A DNA stretch of 64,000 bases from Rehmannia glutinosa (GCA_016081115.2 CM071932.1:62780334-62844333), one strand, 5' to 3'; shown: positions 48,605 to 59,795, numbered from the stretch's first letter. Numbers and translations: made by a program. The notes: generated by a model not told the origin, from the letters alone.

Positions 48605-51600
48605 TCATTTCTTCTTCTTTTTCTGCTTGCCAACTCTGAACAGAAGAACGTCTTTCTCCATTCGAACTCTCATTTCATTTAAAGGGTGGAGGACAATCAT
48701 TGCACAATACGAAGCCCTCAACTTACGTCGTTCTTCTGGCTTCAATGACAAAGGGAAAAAAATTATTATACAGAAAGGATTTTATGACATTAAACTTCAA
48801 AACAAAGAAAAATATTCTTACCAGGCACAAATTTAGCTCAGATTACACGCGCCCCCTAAAGTTTTCCATGTGATTCATTATAAAAACACCACAATCAATA
48901 TTTTCAAATTACTTTGCCATGGAAAAGGGATATTTTCAAATATATATCCTTCAACTTCTTCAATTTTGGGGTGCTGCTCCTCCTTCAAGAAAACCGACAT
49001 TTCTCTTTGCTGAAAAAATATGTTACATGGCATTTAAGAACTTACATTTTCAAAAAATAATGATAAAAGAAAATATAATAATTTACTACTAATTTTTCAA
49101 GATCCACATAGTCAACAACAACATCTTCATGATGCACCATGTTGTCAAGATATTGCAGTTTTTGATCCACAAAGTTGGTGACAGTGCAAAAATAATGATG
49201 CATATAACATATTGGCACAAAAATCTACATTTCCAACAAATAGAGACTTATCGCTTCATGTTAAAAAGTAAGTGCGAAAAAGCAAACAAAATCAATCTTA
49301 CCAAATCCACAATACTCAGATCTTTATAATTTCCAGTCAACATCTAGTGGTTCCAGCAACCTCACACATTTTTTATGTTATCCTGATCTCCAACCTTATT
49401 AAAAAGATTCTGAAGATACAACCGTTGTAAAAAAGAAATTGATTAAAAGAATGAAATACTTTTTTGATTCGATGTGATAGTATAGATAAAAGTAGTACTT
49501 ACGGAGTGTTGGGCACTGGAATAGAAATATTTTGCAGCTCCACGATCTTTGTTAAGTAATGTAGCCCATACATCTATAATGCTTACATGGGATAAAGTCA
49601 AAGGCAATAAAGTCAGACCCACCACGTGCATAGGCGTTTGAACTAGAAAATTTAAACAAAATACAAAATTAGTGAGAAAAATATATAGTATATCCTCTTG
49701 AGAGTGATACTTTGTTGGTAAAAATTGATACTTTATGCACATGAAGTGATACTTTTAAATTAAAAAGTGATACTCAAATCACATTAATCTCATTGTACTT
49801 ACTCTATCATTTGTTTGTGAGTAAAAAAACAATAGTCAACAATATCTTTCGCTTTCCTGCTCATATGCACAAGTGAATCCTTGTTTCACTTCATATATTG
49901 GTAATGGAAAATTGATCCCTCTGCAACAGGCCAGGGCTCATCCATGCACTTACGATCTTTTTCCTCTTCCTCTCCAGAACCTCCTTCATCATCATCTCCA
50001 GAACCTCCTTCCTCTTGAGAAAACAATTCTTTATGAATTTATTCAATAAATTTTTCAATATCATCGTCAGGTGCATCCTCAGGTGTAAGTAGCTCAAAAT
50101 TTGGTATCTCATTTCCCAAATTTTTCATCCTCTCAAAGTTCTCAACAACTTTATCAATATATTCATGAAGTCTTGCATCAGAGAAGAACTTCTGGTTGTC
50201 AGTCACCGGAGACTATGAAGAACTTGCAATTTTTTTCTCTTGCTTCATTTCATTCTTCAGGTTGTTGAACATCTCAATGTGAAATTTTGTTACAACATTG
50301 AAGTTCCTTTTGAACAGCATAAATGTTTCATGAACATTCTACAATTATAAAAAACAAGTAAGTAAATCATCACCACCATCACTTAAACTACTAAAAATAT
50401 TTTTCAAACTAGGGACTAAACTATCACCATCAATACCATAGTTCTTCTTCAACTCATCCTAATACCAACAGACTCCCTCAGCTTAAGTTCATCAACAGAC
50501 TGTCAGTCTTCACTGGGTATAAGGATGTCAATTTCGACCCGGTCCGCGGGTACCTGTCCCGCCCCGTTTGGGTCACCCCGCCCGTGACCTGGGGCGGAGC
50601 GGGCGAGTTTGGATATCACTTCCGTCCCGCGGGTACCTGCCCCACCCCACCCCACATAGTATTTTTATTTTTAATATATATTTTGCATATATAATATATA
50701 TTATAATATAATTTTTATGTATTCTTATATTATATTTAATATTTATACATTGATAATAATAAATTTTGTAAATGTTATTTTATAAATATTTTTTTCATTT
50801 TTTATTTAATTTAATTCAAAATGGGGTAGAACTGGTCGGCCTGCCCCGTTCTAGGCACGGGGCGGGTCTAGGTCCTGGCCGACCCGCCCTATTGTCATCC
50901 CTACCTGGGTACTAAAAACACATCATGAATATCGTCAGCAGTAACAACAAAAGCCATATTCTCAAATCTCAACATCCGACTGGTCCCATTAAAAAAATTT
51001 ACCAACGTTTTCAACAAACCTCCAAAACATATTTTCTACATCTCTCTTCTGTCTATTAGGCAAACTATGTATAACCTCAAACAACTCTTAAGGTTTACAC
51101 TGGAAAATGAAATCTCTGCAATTAAATATGACATATTTCTCAGAAACATCTTACAATTAACAAACAAAATCAAACTTTAATGTATTACACTATATCATTA
51201 CAAAAACTCATGATACCTTTTACATACAAGGTGATACTTTTTATGTGAAAAAAAATCTTTTTATATAAAAAGTGATACTTGTTATATAAAATTTGATATG
51301 CTTCATAGCATTACAAAATTATGTAAACAACATAATAAAAAACACATATAATACATTGTCTTTGTAATGATATAGTGTTTGCAACAACAGAAAATACATT
51401 TTTACCTCGCTTTCTTTTTTTTCTTGCCACCTTCTTCCTTATCCACTAGAATTTTTTTATCTTCACTGCAAAAAAAAAAAAACATTATTAATAGAAAACA
51501 TGACAAAAAAACATTAATACTAAAAACATTATATATTAACTGTATTCAGTCACATCTTTCTTTTCCTTTTCTGCGACTTTGGAAAATCTCATCTTCTTTC

Positions 51601-51800
51601 CCACATTTTCATCCTTCTCTTCCATTTCTTCTTTCTTTGGTTTTACATCCTCCTCAATTTTTCTTTTCCTTGCAACATCTTTTTTCCGTCTCTAGCCTTC
51701 CGGGATTTCACTTTGTAATACCCTTTTTACCTTCTCCTTTCTGTTTTACTCCCTTTTCGGTAACAGGAACGATTCTTGATTCATCAGCTATTGTAATTCA
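48605..51800 (-). pseudogene. ULP1-like (C48 cysteine protease) gene of the MULE, broken
   Basis: Blocks on the minus strand in gene order are: a lysine/glutamate-rich N-terminal piece (51540-51800); an acidic piece with GGSGDDDEGGSGEEEEKD (about 49890-50112); FVDQKLQYLDN (about 49140-49200); then 48843-49011 with the catalytic-region motif WQSN..NIDCGVFIMNHMENF, where the Cys of DCG is the expected nucleophile. A C-terminal block EERRKLRASYCAMIVLHPLN ends at TGA 48605-48607. A one-base frame break separates WQSN from DCG, and other exons are degraded. ULP1-type proteases remove SUMO; MULE-borne copies are usually of unknown use. An hAT-like element (50520-50903) sits in an intron or gap. Confidence 0.82.
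50520..50903. mobile_element. hAT-like miniature element with GCGGGTACCTGCCCC-type ends
   Basis: The ends are TAAGGATGTCAAT and ATTGTCATCCCTA. The 8-bp flanks ACTGGGTA (50512-50519) and CCTGGGTA (50904-50911) match at seven of eight positions. Both ends are rich in GGGGCGG, CCCGC and GCGGGT words while the 150-bp centre is almost pure A/T. Length 384 bp, no coding capacity. Confidence 0.85.
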
Positions 51801-52180
51801 CTACAAAAACATACTTTAACACTATATCATTACAAAAACTCATGATACTTTTTACATACAAGGTGATACTTTTTATATGAAAAGTGAATCTTTTTATATA
51901 AAAAGTGATACTTGTTATATAAAAAGTGATATGTTTCATAGCATTACAAAATTATGTAAACAACATAATAAAAAACACATGTAATACTTTGGTTACAACA
52001 ACTGATACTTTTACGACTAAAAATAATACTTGTAAGGAAAAAAGTGATACTATACATTTACATGGGAACTATATAAACCTGAAATACATGTAAAACACAT
52101 CTAATACTTTGTTTACATCAACTGATACTTTTACGACCAAAAGTAATACTTGTAAAGGCAACAGTGATACTATACATTTA
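51180..52180. repeat. AAAGTGATACTTTT motif clusters upstream of the ULP1 gene
   Basis: AAAAAGTGATACTTGTTATA and related words recur at 51220-51300, 51835-51920 and 51995-52175. The segment around 51181-51370 is repeated at about 51810-51990 with high identity (phrases CATTACAAAAACTCATGATA and CATAGCATTACAAAATTATG occur in both). Confidence 0.75.
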
Positions 52181-53024
52181 CATACGAAATACATAAACAC
52201 AATGTTACTTCACATGCGAACTACATAAACCTGAAATACATCTAAAACACATGCTAGAATTAAGATCCTAGTATACACTTCATGTAAAAATACATGCTCA
52301 AAATGAACCCTAACAAAAAACGAACTCAAATTTAAACCATAACATACATAAATAAAGGCTCTTATCAAATTTAAAACCTACAATACCTGGTTTAGAGAAC
52401 CAAAAAAATCCATGAAATAACTTTCGAAATAAAACAAATTGAAGAAAACCAAAAAGAAAAAAACGAAGGAAAAACTACGAAATTGAAGAAATACCGGTTT
52501 TTCGTGGAAACTTGGAATCACTATGATAAATATGAACACGCGCACGAAAAATACCAGGTACAACAGAGAGCTCGATCAATTCGGAGATCACTTCTCGGGA
52601 TCAAGAGGTAAAAAAGTCAATAAGTGAAAGATCGACTCTCTTTTACCCCTTTGAGCTACACGATCGCTACCGAGTGACAACAAAAAGCGAACTTCCAATG
52701 GATGAATGAAAGGTTTTACTAGATTAGAGGTCTCTCCCGTTGAGCTCAATTAAGGAAAATGTTAGACTCTCACCCACTTCCGCATTCTTTCCCGATAGAC
52801 TCGAAGCTCTTCATAGTTAGAATAGCGAGAAAACGGACGGTTGATTTGAAAGCGAGTTTTATCGACGGTTTGAAGAGAGAGAGAATGAGAGGGTTTTTTG
52901 GATCGGTTTCGTTTCAAGAGAGAGAATAGAAAGAGAAAATAAAATAGAGAGAGAAAATAGGGGTGGGTCTGGGGCTGGGTAGTTCTGATCCATGGGCAGC
53001 AGGTTTGGGTACGGGTTTGGGGCT

Positions 53025-53054
53025 ACGTCTCACAGATCTAGATCCATGAGACGG
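53025..53054. repeat. Palindromic core of the right MULE terminal repeat
   Basis: ACGTCTCACAGATCT followed by AGATCCATGAGACGG: a 30-bp palindrome with a few mismatches, equivalent to 25717-25746. Confidence 0.75.
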
Positions 53055-53073
53055 TCTCATATAAGTTTTTGTG

Positions 53074-53082
53074 AATAAAATG
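53074..53082. repeat. 9-bp target duplication of the large MULE, right
   Basis: AATAAAATG, identical to 25689-25697. Confidence 0.9.
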
Positions 53083-53382
53083 AATTAAATTACTAAAAAA
53101 AATGCATTCAATAATTTGCCCAACATCATATAACCAACTACACAATCACAAAGTACGGAAATAATATGTCAATAATACAACTAAATGGGTTAAACAGGTT
53201 AATCGTGTTAACATGTGGTCGAACTGACATGACCTATATTTTTCCCGTGTTAATCGCTTGCAACCCGAATTTGACCGGAACCCGCGAAGGATTGTATCTA
53301 TACCTGCTAAATTCGTATTAGGTTCATGTCGGGTTATCGTGCTGTGTCACAAATTGATGCATCTATTCCATCCCTACCAGGA

Positions 53383-54092
53383 TTTGTACTAAAAAAAATT
53401 AAAAAAAAAAAAAGAAAATGACCAATACATAAATAAATCTTAAAATAAAAGGATACAAAAAAAAAAGAAAAAAAAAACAAGGAAAAGTCGGACAACGGGA
53501 CCCGTCAAAGCTGCCAGCCCGTGCTGGCGAATCGATAAATCAGAAACGCGAGGAGCTAAAGAATCCCAGATTTGGTTTTGGAATTCATTTTTCCGGCATC
53601 AGACGACATTTCCACAGGTAAATTCACAACGATAAAGATTCGGCTTTTCGTTCTGTCTGATCCATTAGGTTTTTGAATTGATTAAGTTTATTCAGCCGAG
53701 TAGATCAGAAGGTGAAAAAAAGGAGTAATGAATTGGGTTCAGCGCAAAATCTACCTTTACAACGTTACTTTTGGACTCTACATGCTCGACTGGTGGGAGC
53801 GTTTTCTCTTCAGTATCCTTCAGCCTTTTCGCATTTTCATTCATTTTATTGTTTTTTTAAAGTAATTTTTGAATGTTACGATTATGCTACCTAGTTCGTT
53901 AGATCTGTTGAATTATGGATTGTGTTTTATTTAGGCTGAATTTCGTTGAACGAAATTGGGGTCTTAGAACTTGATTTGCTGAAAGTTACTTAATTTCAAC
54001 GGAATCATTTCTAATTCCAATTCCAAATTCGCCCTTTGTTGGTTTGGGAACCTTAACGTGAATAGATACACTGGTGGTTGTGTTGATGTGGT
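53383..54092 (+). other. Possible 5' untranslated exon and intron of a host gene
   Basis: After poly-A-rich sequence, 53490-53615 is locally GC-richer and ends TTTCCACAG followed by GTAAATTC, a good 5' splice site. A pyrimidine-rich, AT-rich stretch follows, as in a plant first intron. No repeat was recognised here. Supported by composition and one splice signal only. Confidence 0.25.
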
Positions 54093-54434
54093 TTGTTTGT
54101 TATAATGGGTTTCGGTATGCATCGGAGTTCTGCAGAAGGTATGGAGTTTCTATTCTCTTCTGTTTTTCGAAATATCAATTTTGTTACAGTTAGTTTCAGT
54201 TATAGTGATGTTGTTGGTAGCATGGAAACATTAGAATCCGTATTAACTGATAGAAGCATACATAATTTTGGGAACAGTCAGCTTGATAGTGAGAATGAGA
54301 GTGGACTAAAGCATGATTTTTCTGTTCCTGAATTTGTTTGTGATCAGGAATTTTATCCAAATTTTCATAAACTGAAAATTAATTTTGAACACTCAGGTTG
54401 CTTAAGTTGCTTCATTTACATGGATCTGTCCTAA
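54093..54434 (+). CDS. Unrecognised open frame, possible host gene exon
   Basis: 113 codons opening MFVIMGFGMHRSSAEG; the Met at 54105 is an equally good start. The middle (SMETLESVLTDRSIHNFGNS, then QLDSENESG) has the look of real coding sequence, with mixed polar residues and no repeat. It ends just after a possible splice site near 54395 (CACTCAG/GTTGC). I do not recognise the family and see no continuation exon before the LINE at 55020, so this could be the 5' remnant of a gene or chance. Confidence 0.22.
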   Translation: MFVIMGFGMHRSSAEGMEFLFSSVFRNINFVTVSFSYSDVVGSMETLESVLTDRSIHNFGNSQLDSENESGLKHDFSVPEFVCDQEFYPNFHKLKINFEHSGCLSCFIYMDLS

Positions 54435-55019
54435 AAAGGTAATGACTATAGAATGGGTTTCCAATGAGAGAACCGTAGAGGATCGGCGTACATGCTTTCT
54501 GATTCTTTGGCTGATGTGTTCTAGACTTGGCTTTGTTTTGAAACAAAACATTAGAACAGATGGAACAGAATACTGACCATCACCTATTACATCAGTTAAA
54601 ATTGACACAGTGGTGCTTTAATATTTTCGTAAAATATATAAGGAAAAATTGGAAACAATAATTGGTAATACCTCAATTTCAGATGAGCAAAGATCTATTT
54701 GAGTCATGTTTCCTGATTTTTTTCCCATGTGATAGTGCGATACTAAGTGTGTTAGTTTCTTTGTGAGACATATCCCTCGATTCACCTAGTCATGTTTTCT
54801 GATTAAATATCCCAAGAATATATTGGAAATGGTTTTAGAATCACATATCTGGGAAAGCCAGAATGGATAAGTTGCTTTTGCTTCTACATCTTTTCGTCTG
54901 CAAAAATCAAAATGCCCACACTAGTAGACCAATCTGAACTTTCATTATGGTCTTTGCTATAATTGAAAATATGAGTTAGGCTTTTAGTGGCAATCAACAA
55001 CTTTTTCTTCTTTTACCTA

Positions 55020-56112
55020 TACAACAACAACAACAACAAACTAAGCCTTAATCCCACTACGTGGGGTCGGCTATACGGATCATATCGCGCCATCGTTTAC
55101 GGTCATAAGCCATATTTTCGTTTATTTCTAGGTATAACATGTCATGTTTAATAGCTTCTTTCCAAGTCTTTTTAGGTCTACCTCTCCCTCTTTTGATTTG
55201 TGTGAGTGATTCTCTACGTTCTAAACGTCGCACAGGTGCATCTAAAGGTCTCCTATAAACATGTCCAAACCATCTTAATCGTGTTTCTCTAATTTTCTCG
55301 TCTATTGGTGCTACTCCCACTTTGTTTCTAATGTGTTCATTTCTTATTCTATCTAATCTAGTGTGTCCGCACATCCATCTTAGCATTCTCATCTCTCGCT
55401 ACCCTCATTTTTTGTTCGTGTTCATATTTAGTCGCCCAACATTCTCGCTCCATAAAGCATTGCGGGCCTTATGGCCGTTTTATAAAATTTTCCTTTCAAT
55501 TTTAATGGTATTTTACGGTCACAAAGGATAGAAGATGCACTCCTCCATTTATTCCAACCCGTTTGGATCCTATGTGTGACATCTTTATTGATTTCTCCGT
55601 TCTCTTCAATTATAGATCCTAAGTATTTAAAACTCTTTGTTATACTCACTTCATGTCCATCAATTTTAACCTTCGTTTCATTGTTCCGTTGTTTTTAATA
55701 AAGTGGCATTCCATGTATTCTGTTTTAGCCCTACTTATAGTAAAACCTTTTGATTCTAGTGCTTCTCTCCAAACTTCCAATTTTGCATTTACTCCTTCCC
55801 TTGTTTCATCAATTAAAACTATATCGTCCGCAAATAACATACATTCATTGGATGGATTTTTGTAAGTGTTTAGTGATTTCATCAATTATTAGGATAAAAG
55901 GTACGGGCTTAGAGCGGATCCCGATGCAAACCTATAGTGTTTGGGAATTCTTTGGATATTCTGTTGGTGTCGATACATGTTGTTATACCCTCATACATAT
56001 CTTTTATGGCATTTATGTAGGCTATTTTTATTCCTCTTTTTTCCAATACGCGCCACATTATATCACGGTTGACTCTATCGTATGCCTTTTCAAGATCAAT
56101 AAAAACCATATG
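55020..56112 (-). mobile_element. RTE-type LINE, 5'-truncated and decayed
   Basis: Minus-strand blocks in order: FIDLEKAYDRVNRDIMW (56109 down), MLFADDIVLIDETREG (catalytic FADD near 55830), KYLGSIIEENGEINKDVTHR with RKIPLKLKGKFYKTAIRPAM (55428-55649), then MRMLRWMCGHTRLDRIRNEH and RLRWFGHVYRRP, ending RWRDMIRIADPT at 55057. A (TTG)n tail (plus strand CAACAACAACAACAACAA, 55020-55037) marks the 3' end, as in plant RTE elements. The endonuclease and N-terminal RT are missing and the blocks are in different frames. No target duplication was identified. Confidence 0.9.
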
Positions 56113-56118
56113 TAAAAA

Positions 56119-56119
<1 letters not shown>

Positions 56120-56152
<33 letters not shown>

Positions 56153-56382
56153 TTCGTTCCATTTGGATAGCTGAAAGTTCTCCAAAATCATAGATCATTA
56201 TGCCTTTACATCCATTTTCCTTCATAAAAGTCTACATATTGCTTGCGGGTGCAAATTATATATATATATATATATTATTCGTTCCATTTTGATAGCTGGA
56301 AGTTCTCCAAAATCATAGATCATTATGCCTTTACATCCATTTTCCTTCATAAAATTCTACATATTGCTTGCGGGTGCAAATT
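56120..56382. repeat. Tandem duplication, period 125 bp, with (TA)n between units
   Basis: CGTTCCATTTGGATAGCTGA begins copy 1 at 56155, and CGTTCCATTTTGATAGCTGG begins copy 2 at 56280. The units share about 100 bp ending GCTTGCGGGTGCAAATT, each preceded by a TA run (56121-56150 and 56258-56275). Confidence 0.93.
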
Positions 56383-58963
56383 TTGGAAATTTGTGTATTC
56401 TTATGGATTGAATTTTAAAAGCGACAAAAAAATAATATTAATGAACTGGACCAACACAAGGGATGCAGCTTGTCAGTTCTAGAAAGTTCAAGAAATTGAG
56501 TTAACTATTCCAGTATTTTAACATCAAAATTTCAATTTTGGTTACATTTGTTGCAATTTTTTGGTCATTTGTTGAGTATATGATAACCTCCCAATTTGCA
56601 TTTCATGGAATCTTTCCAGTGATGAAGGTCAAGGAATTCAACTTGTGTTTCATTATCACGATAGGTTGTTGTAGCTTGTGTAATGTTTATAGTTATGAAC
56701 TTTAATTAATGCTTGAGGATAACATTATATGAAAAGAATTCTACTCTGGGATTCCATCCTAGGTGCACTCTATTCAAATGCTCTTTCCCTTTTTTTTTTG
56801 TAAAATATCTTTCCTTTTTCCTTATCTCAATTTTCCAATGGCTTATCCATCAAATATGTTCCTTCAATCTTCATTTATTTTGCTATGCCAATATTGCTCA
56901 TCAAGTCTCTGTGCTCCTAGTCCTTATTGTAGTTTCCTTAGTCCTCGTTTTGCCTTTTCTGATGGGATTGGATAAATTTGTTTGGATTGAATAGGATTGA
57001 TGAAATTTTTTGAAATAATAATGTGGGATGTTGGATTGTGTTATATGAATATCTTTAATTAGATGCTAGTAATTTGTTTGGGATTTGTGATTGAGTGTAA
57101 ACAGATGTAATGACCAAAACAACCCATTTAGTTACCTTTTTTGGCAATCCTCTAGCTGGAATTAGGGGCAAAAAGGACACATCACATTTGGTGTGATTTG
57201 CAAAGTATTACATGACAATTAATAATTGGGGGGGAATAGGGGGAGGGTAGGACACTTAATCATGTACCTGGAGGATTTTCTCATGGGCTGCCCAAAGCGT
57301 CATGGGTCAGATTCCATGTTCCCAACCATGGGAAATCAATTGATTATTACTCCAATCCACCCTTATTAAAAACCTCAAACGAGGCCTGCCTTGATTGATT
57401 ATGATTAAATCCCATTTACATCAAAATTTGGACAAGCTAAAATGAAATCTCTTTATTGTTAAGAAGGTGCATATGTTAATTACACATGCTGGTTGTATCA
57501 AAATTCAAATGAATCAATACAGTTTTGTTGATCAAATCCTCTTCATTTCACTTGTTAATTCATTCTTTTAACTAGAAATACTACTTTACTAATGCCTGCC
57601 TTCTATACTTTCCAGGCTGTTATAGTGATGTGTCATCAAGTGCGGGGCCTTTAAATCTGACTGTAGCCTGAATATTATTTGTGAGCTTGGTTTGTATCTT
57701 CACTTCCCTTTCTTTCTCAGGGCGATACTTTTTAAAATTGGTATGTAAGTTCATCGAAGTTTTGTGACATTCTGCAACATTCTCGTTTATATAAATGATA
57801 GATTCCTGAATCTCTCTCGTTTTTTAGACTGTCGAGTTCTGTCTTCTTAAAGAGTTTGATCTGATATTGTGATATTATTATAGTGAATACATTCCTTTAG
57901 GGCTTGTTCTATATACATGAATAATCTGCTTGGTGCTTTTTTTTTTTTTTTGATATGTTCCACTAGGGATCAAAGTCAGTGACTTGAATATGACATGATA
58001 CAGACATGATGTTTATCATGTGAAAGATATCTCAACAGAGTTAAACACTCACATGCTGCACTGGTAAATGGAACATGCGCGTATATTGGATAAGGGAGTA
58101 TGGGAAAATAACCAGGAAAGGGAAATGTTAAGGATTACATATTTTTCTGGACCTTAGTAGGAAATTATACATAGAGCAGCTTGTCTTCCATGTTTGTTTG
58201 ATTTTTCAACTTATAGAAACATTGAACAGATTGGATTTGGGAACGTTATGGTGTTTAGAAGATTAACTGTAATCGGTTGCTAATGTATTGTCTGATTGTG
58301 CTCTCTCAACCCTCAAGATGGTGATACATTTCGTAATGAAAAATAATTTAAAGTTGATGATAAAAATTTATAGGGATAGTAGCGGGAAGTGTTCGTCATT
58401 CGTCAATACTCTGCTTTGGAATGAATAGGATCTGGTAGACATATTATATGGTTTTATTATAATTTTTAAATTATATAAAATAAAATAAAATTTTATAAAT
58501 ATTATATATATATATATAACATAAATGAAAATAAATATAAAATCTTAACATGGTGGGTTCGGCTGAGTTTGAGTTAAAGTATATCGAAGATTCATTCTGA
58601 ACTCTTTATAATCTTCAAGACATGTCATAAGTGCAGGACTTTACGACGGGGGACCAGCGAGGGCCCCTGGAAAATTGGGACATATGCCATCCCAGTTGAT
58701 CATATTTATATAGTGTTTTTCATAGGAATCATTTTTTCTTAGTTGAAGTTTAACTATATTAAATTGTTGATTATGAAATGTTTTCACATTCTATTCCTCT
58801 ATGTATGATTAACATCATTTCGTTCAACCTCCATATTCATTGAAATGAAATTTAATTGCAGTTAAATGCAATAACATATAACCAACGACAAATTAAGGTG
58901 GTAGTCCAATTATTTTAAAGAGGTGGTGAAGTTTAACTGTTTGTTGTCTGGTGGTTTTGGAGA
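56383..58963. other. Non-coding stretch, nothing firmly recognised
   Basis: 2.6 kb of ordinary AT-rich sequence. A pyrimidine-rich block lies at 56780-56950, and a low-complexity TA stretch at 58440-58530. It could contain introns of a decayed gene, but no exon pair could be supported. Confidence 0.5.
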
Positions 58964-58973
58964 TTGAGAATTT

Positions 58974-59189
58974 AGTAGGTCTCTTGTAAGACAATCGCAC
59001 GGTGCGATCGATTGCACTTTTAGGATAAAAAGTGATATTTTTACTTTTGGTGTAAAAAGTGACACATTGTCTGAATACGCTTAATTTTAGTGTATTCAGA
59101 TAAGGTATCATTTTTTATACAAAAAGTGTTATTTTTTACACTAAAAGTCTAACCCGTCGTTGTGCGACCGTCTTACACAAGTTTTTGTC
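58974..59189. mobile_element. 216-bp foldback MITE related to the MULE family
   Basis: The direct repeat TTGAGAATTT flanks it at 58964-58973 and 59190-59199. The right end on the minus strand (GACAAAAACTTGTGTAAGAC, then GGTCGCAC) matches the MULE end CACAAAAACTTATATGAGAC, then CGTCTCAC. The two arms are complementary along almost the whole length, meeting at TCTGAATAC...GTATTCAGA. The arms contain AAAGTGATATTTTT and GGTATCATTTTT words like those in the MULEs. Confidence 0.87.
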
Positions 59190-59233
59190 TTGAGAATTTT
59201 AGTCTTGTATATTTTGGAAGTGGTAGTTTCAGT

Positions 59234-59787
59234 TAGGGGTGTCAAATCGTGTTATCGTGTCGTGTTTCGTGTCGACACGATAACGACACGACACGAACAC
59301 GAAAATTTTCGTGTCGACACGACACCGACGACACGATAGTGACACGATAAGTCAAAAAAAAAGAAAATGATTCACACGTTAATACACGATAGCAAAATTA
59401 CACGATTTTACACGAAAAAATACACGATATAAATATACAAAATATCAAAGGTTATCATGTCATTATCGTGTCACTAAGGTAAATATGTCATTATCGTGTC
59501 CTTTATCGCATTTCGTCTGCCGTGTTATTATCGTGTCGCTAATAGGTAAACGTGTCATTATCGTGTCCTTATCGTGTTCGTCGTCGGTCATTATCGTGTC
59601 ACTAACGTGTTCGCGTCACTATCGTGTAAACACGATAAAACACGAACACGACACGAAATTTTCGTGTCCTTATCGTGTCGACACGATAAGGACACGAACA
59701 CGATAAGTGCTAAACACTAACCCGCTTATTTTTAGGTTCGGTTTAGGTGTCGTCTTTATCGTGTCGCGGTCGAAATTGCCACCCCTA
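59234..59787. mobile_element. hAT-like miniature element packed with ACACGA/CGTGTC words
   Basis: The ends TAGGGGTGTCAAATCG and CGAAATTGCCACCCCTA are bounded by a perfect 8-bp duplication GTTTCAGT (59226-59233 and 59788-59795). Nearly all of the 554 bp is built from CACGAT, GACACG, ATCGTGTC and similar words in both orientations. No coding capacity. Confidence 0.93.
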
Positions 59788-59795
59788 GTTTCAGT

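Larger units (their letters stand above)
25698..53073 (+). mobile_element. Mutator-like element carrying FAR1-type transposase and ULP1-like protease
   Basis: Terminal inverted repeats start CAGTTGGTATTTTATGAGAC on the left and CACAAAAACTTATATGAGAC (minus strand) on the right, each followed by CCGTCTC and a palindromic core. An exact 9-bp AATAAAATG duplication flanks them. The left half holds a plus-strand transposase pseudogene with a FAR1-type DNA-binding region and MULE domain; the right half holds a minus-strand ULP1 (C48) protease pseudogene, so the two genes converge. This layout recalls the known ULP1-bearing MULEs (Kaonashi type). The span is 27,376 bp, of which 18,000 bp (29029-47028) is later insertion, leaving about 9.4 kb. 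AAAGTATCACTTTT-like words fill the introns and spacers. Confidence 0.93.
25463..53376. mobile_element. hAT-like miniature element split by the large MULE
   Basis: The left half is 25463-25697 (TAAGGGTGTCGATT, then TTCGCGGGT and ATTTAATTATTCATGTCA). The right half is 53083-53376 (ending ATTCCATCCCTA, and on the minus strand CGACATGAACCTAATACGAA). Both halves match opposite ends of the element at 24582-25217, which carries CGACATGAACCTAATATGAA on one side and ATTTAATTATTCGTGTCAG on the other. Removing the MULE and one copy of its 9-bp duplication joins the halves into one element of about 520 bp. No 8-bp flanking duplication is visible, and the right terminus seems altered. Confidence 0.55.

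Noticed and set aside
51379..51819. 146-codon plus-strand frame rich in Phe/Leu/Ser
   Set aside because: It is the antisense shadow of the lysine-rich N-terminal part of the ULP1 pseudogene.
56950..57420. Possible Tourist-like MITE (GGGATTGGATAAATTTG and AATCCCATTTACATC)
   Set aside because: The two ends do not pair convincingly and no TAA or TA duplication is visible.
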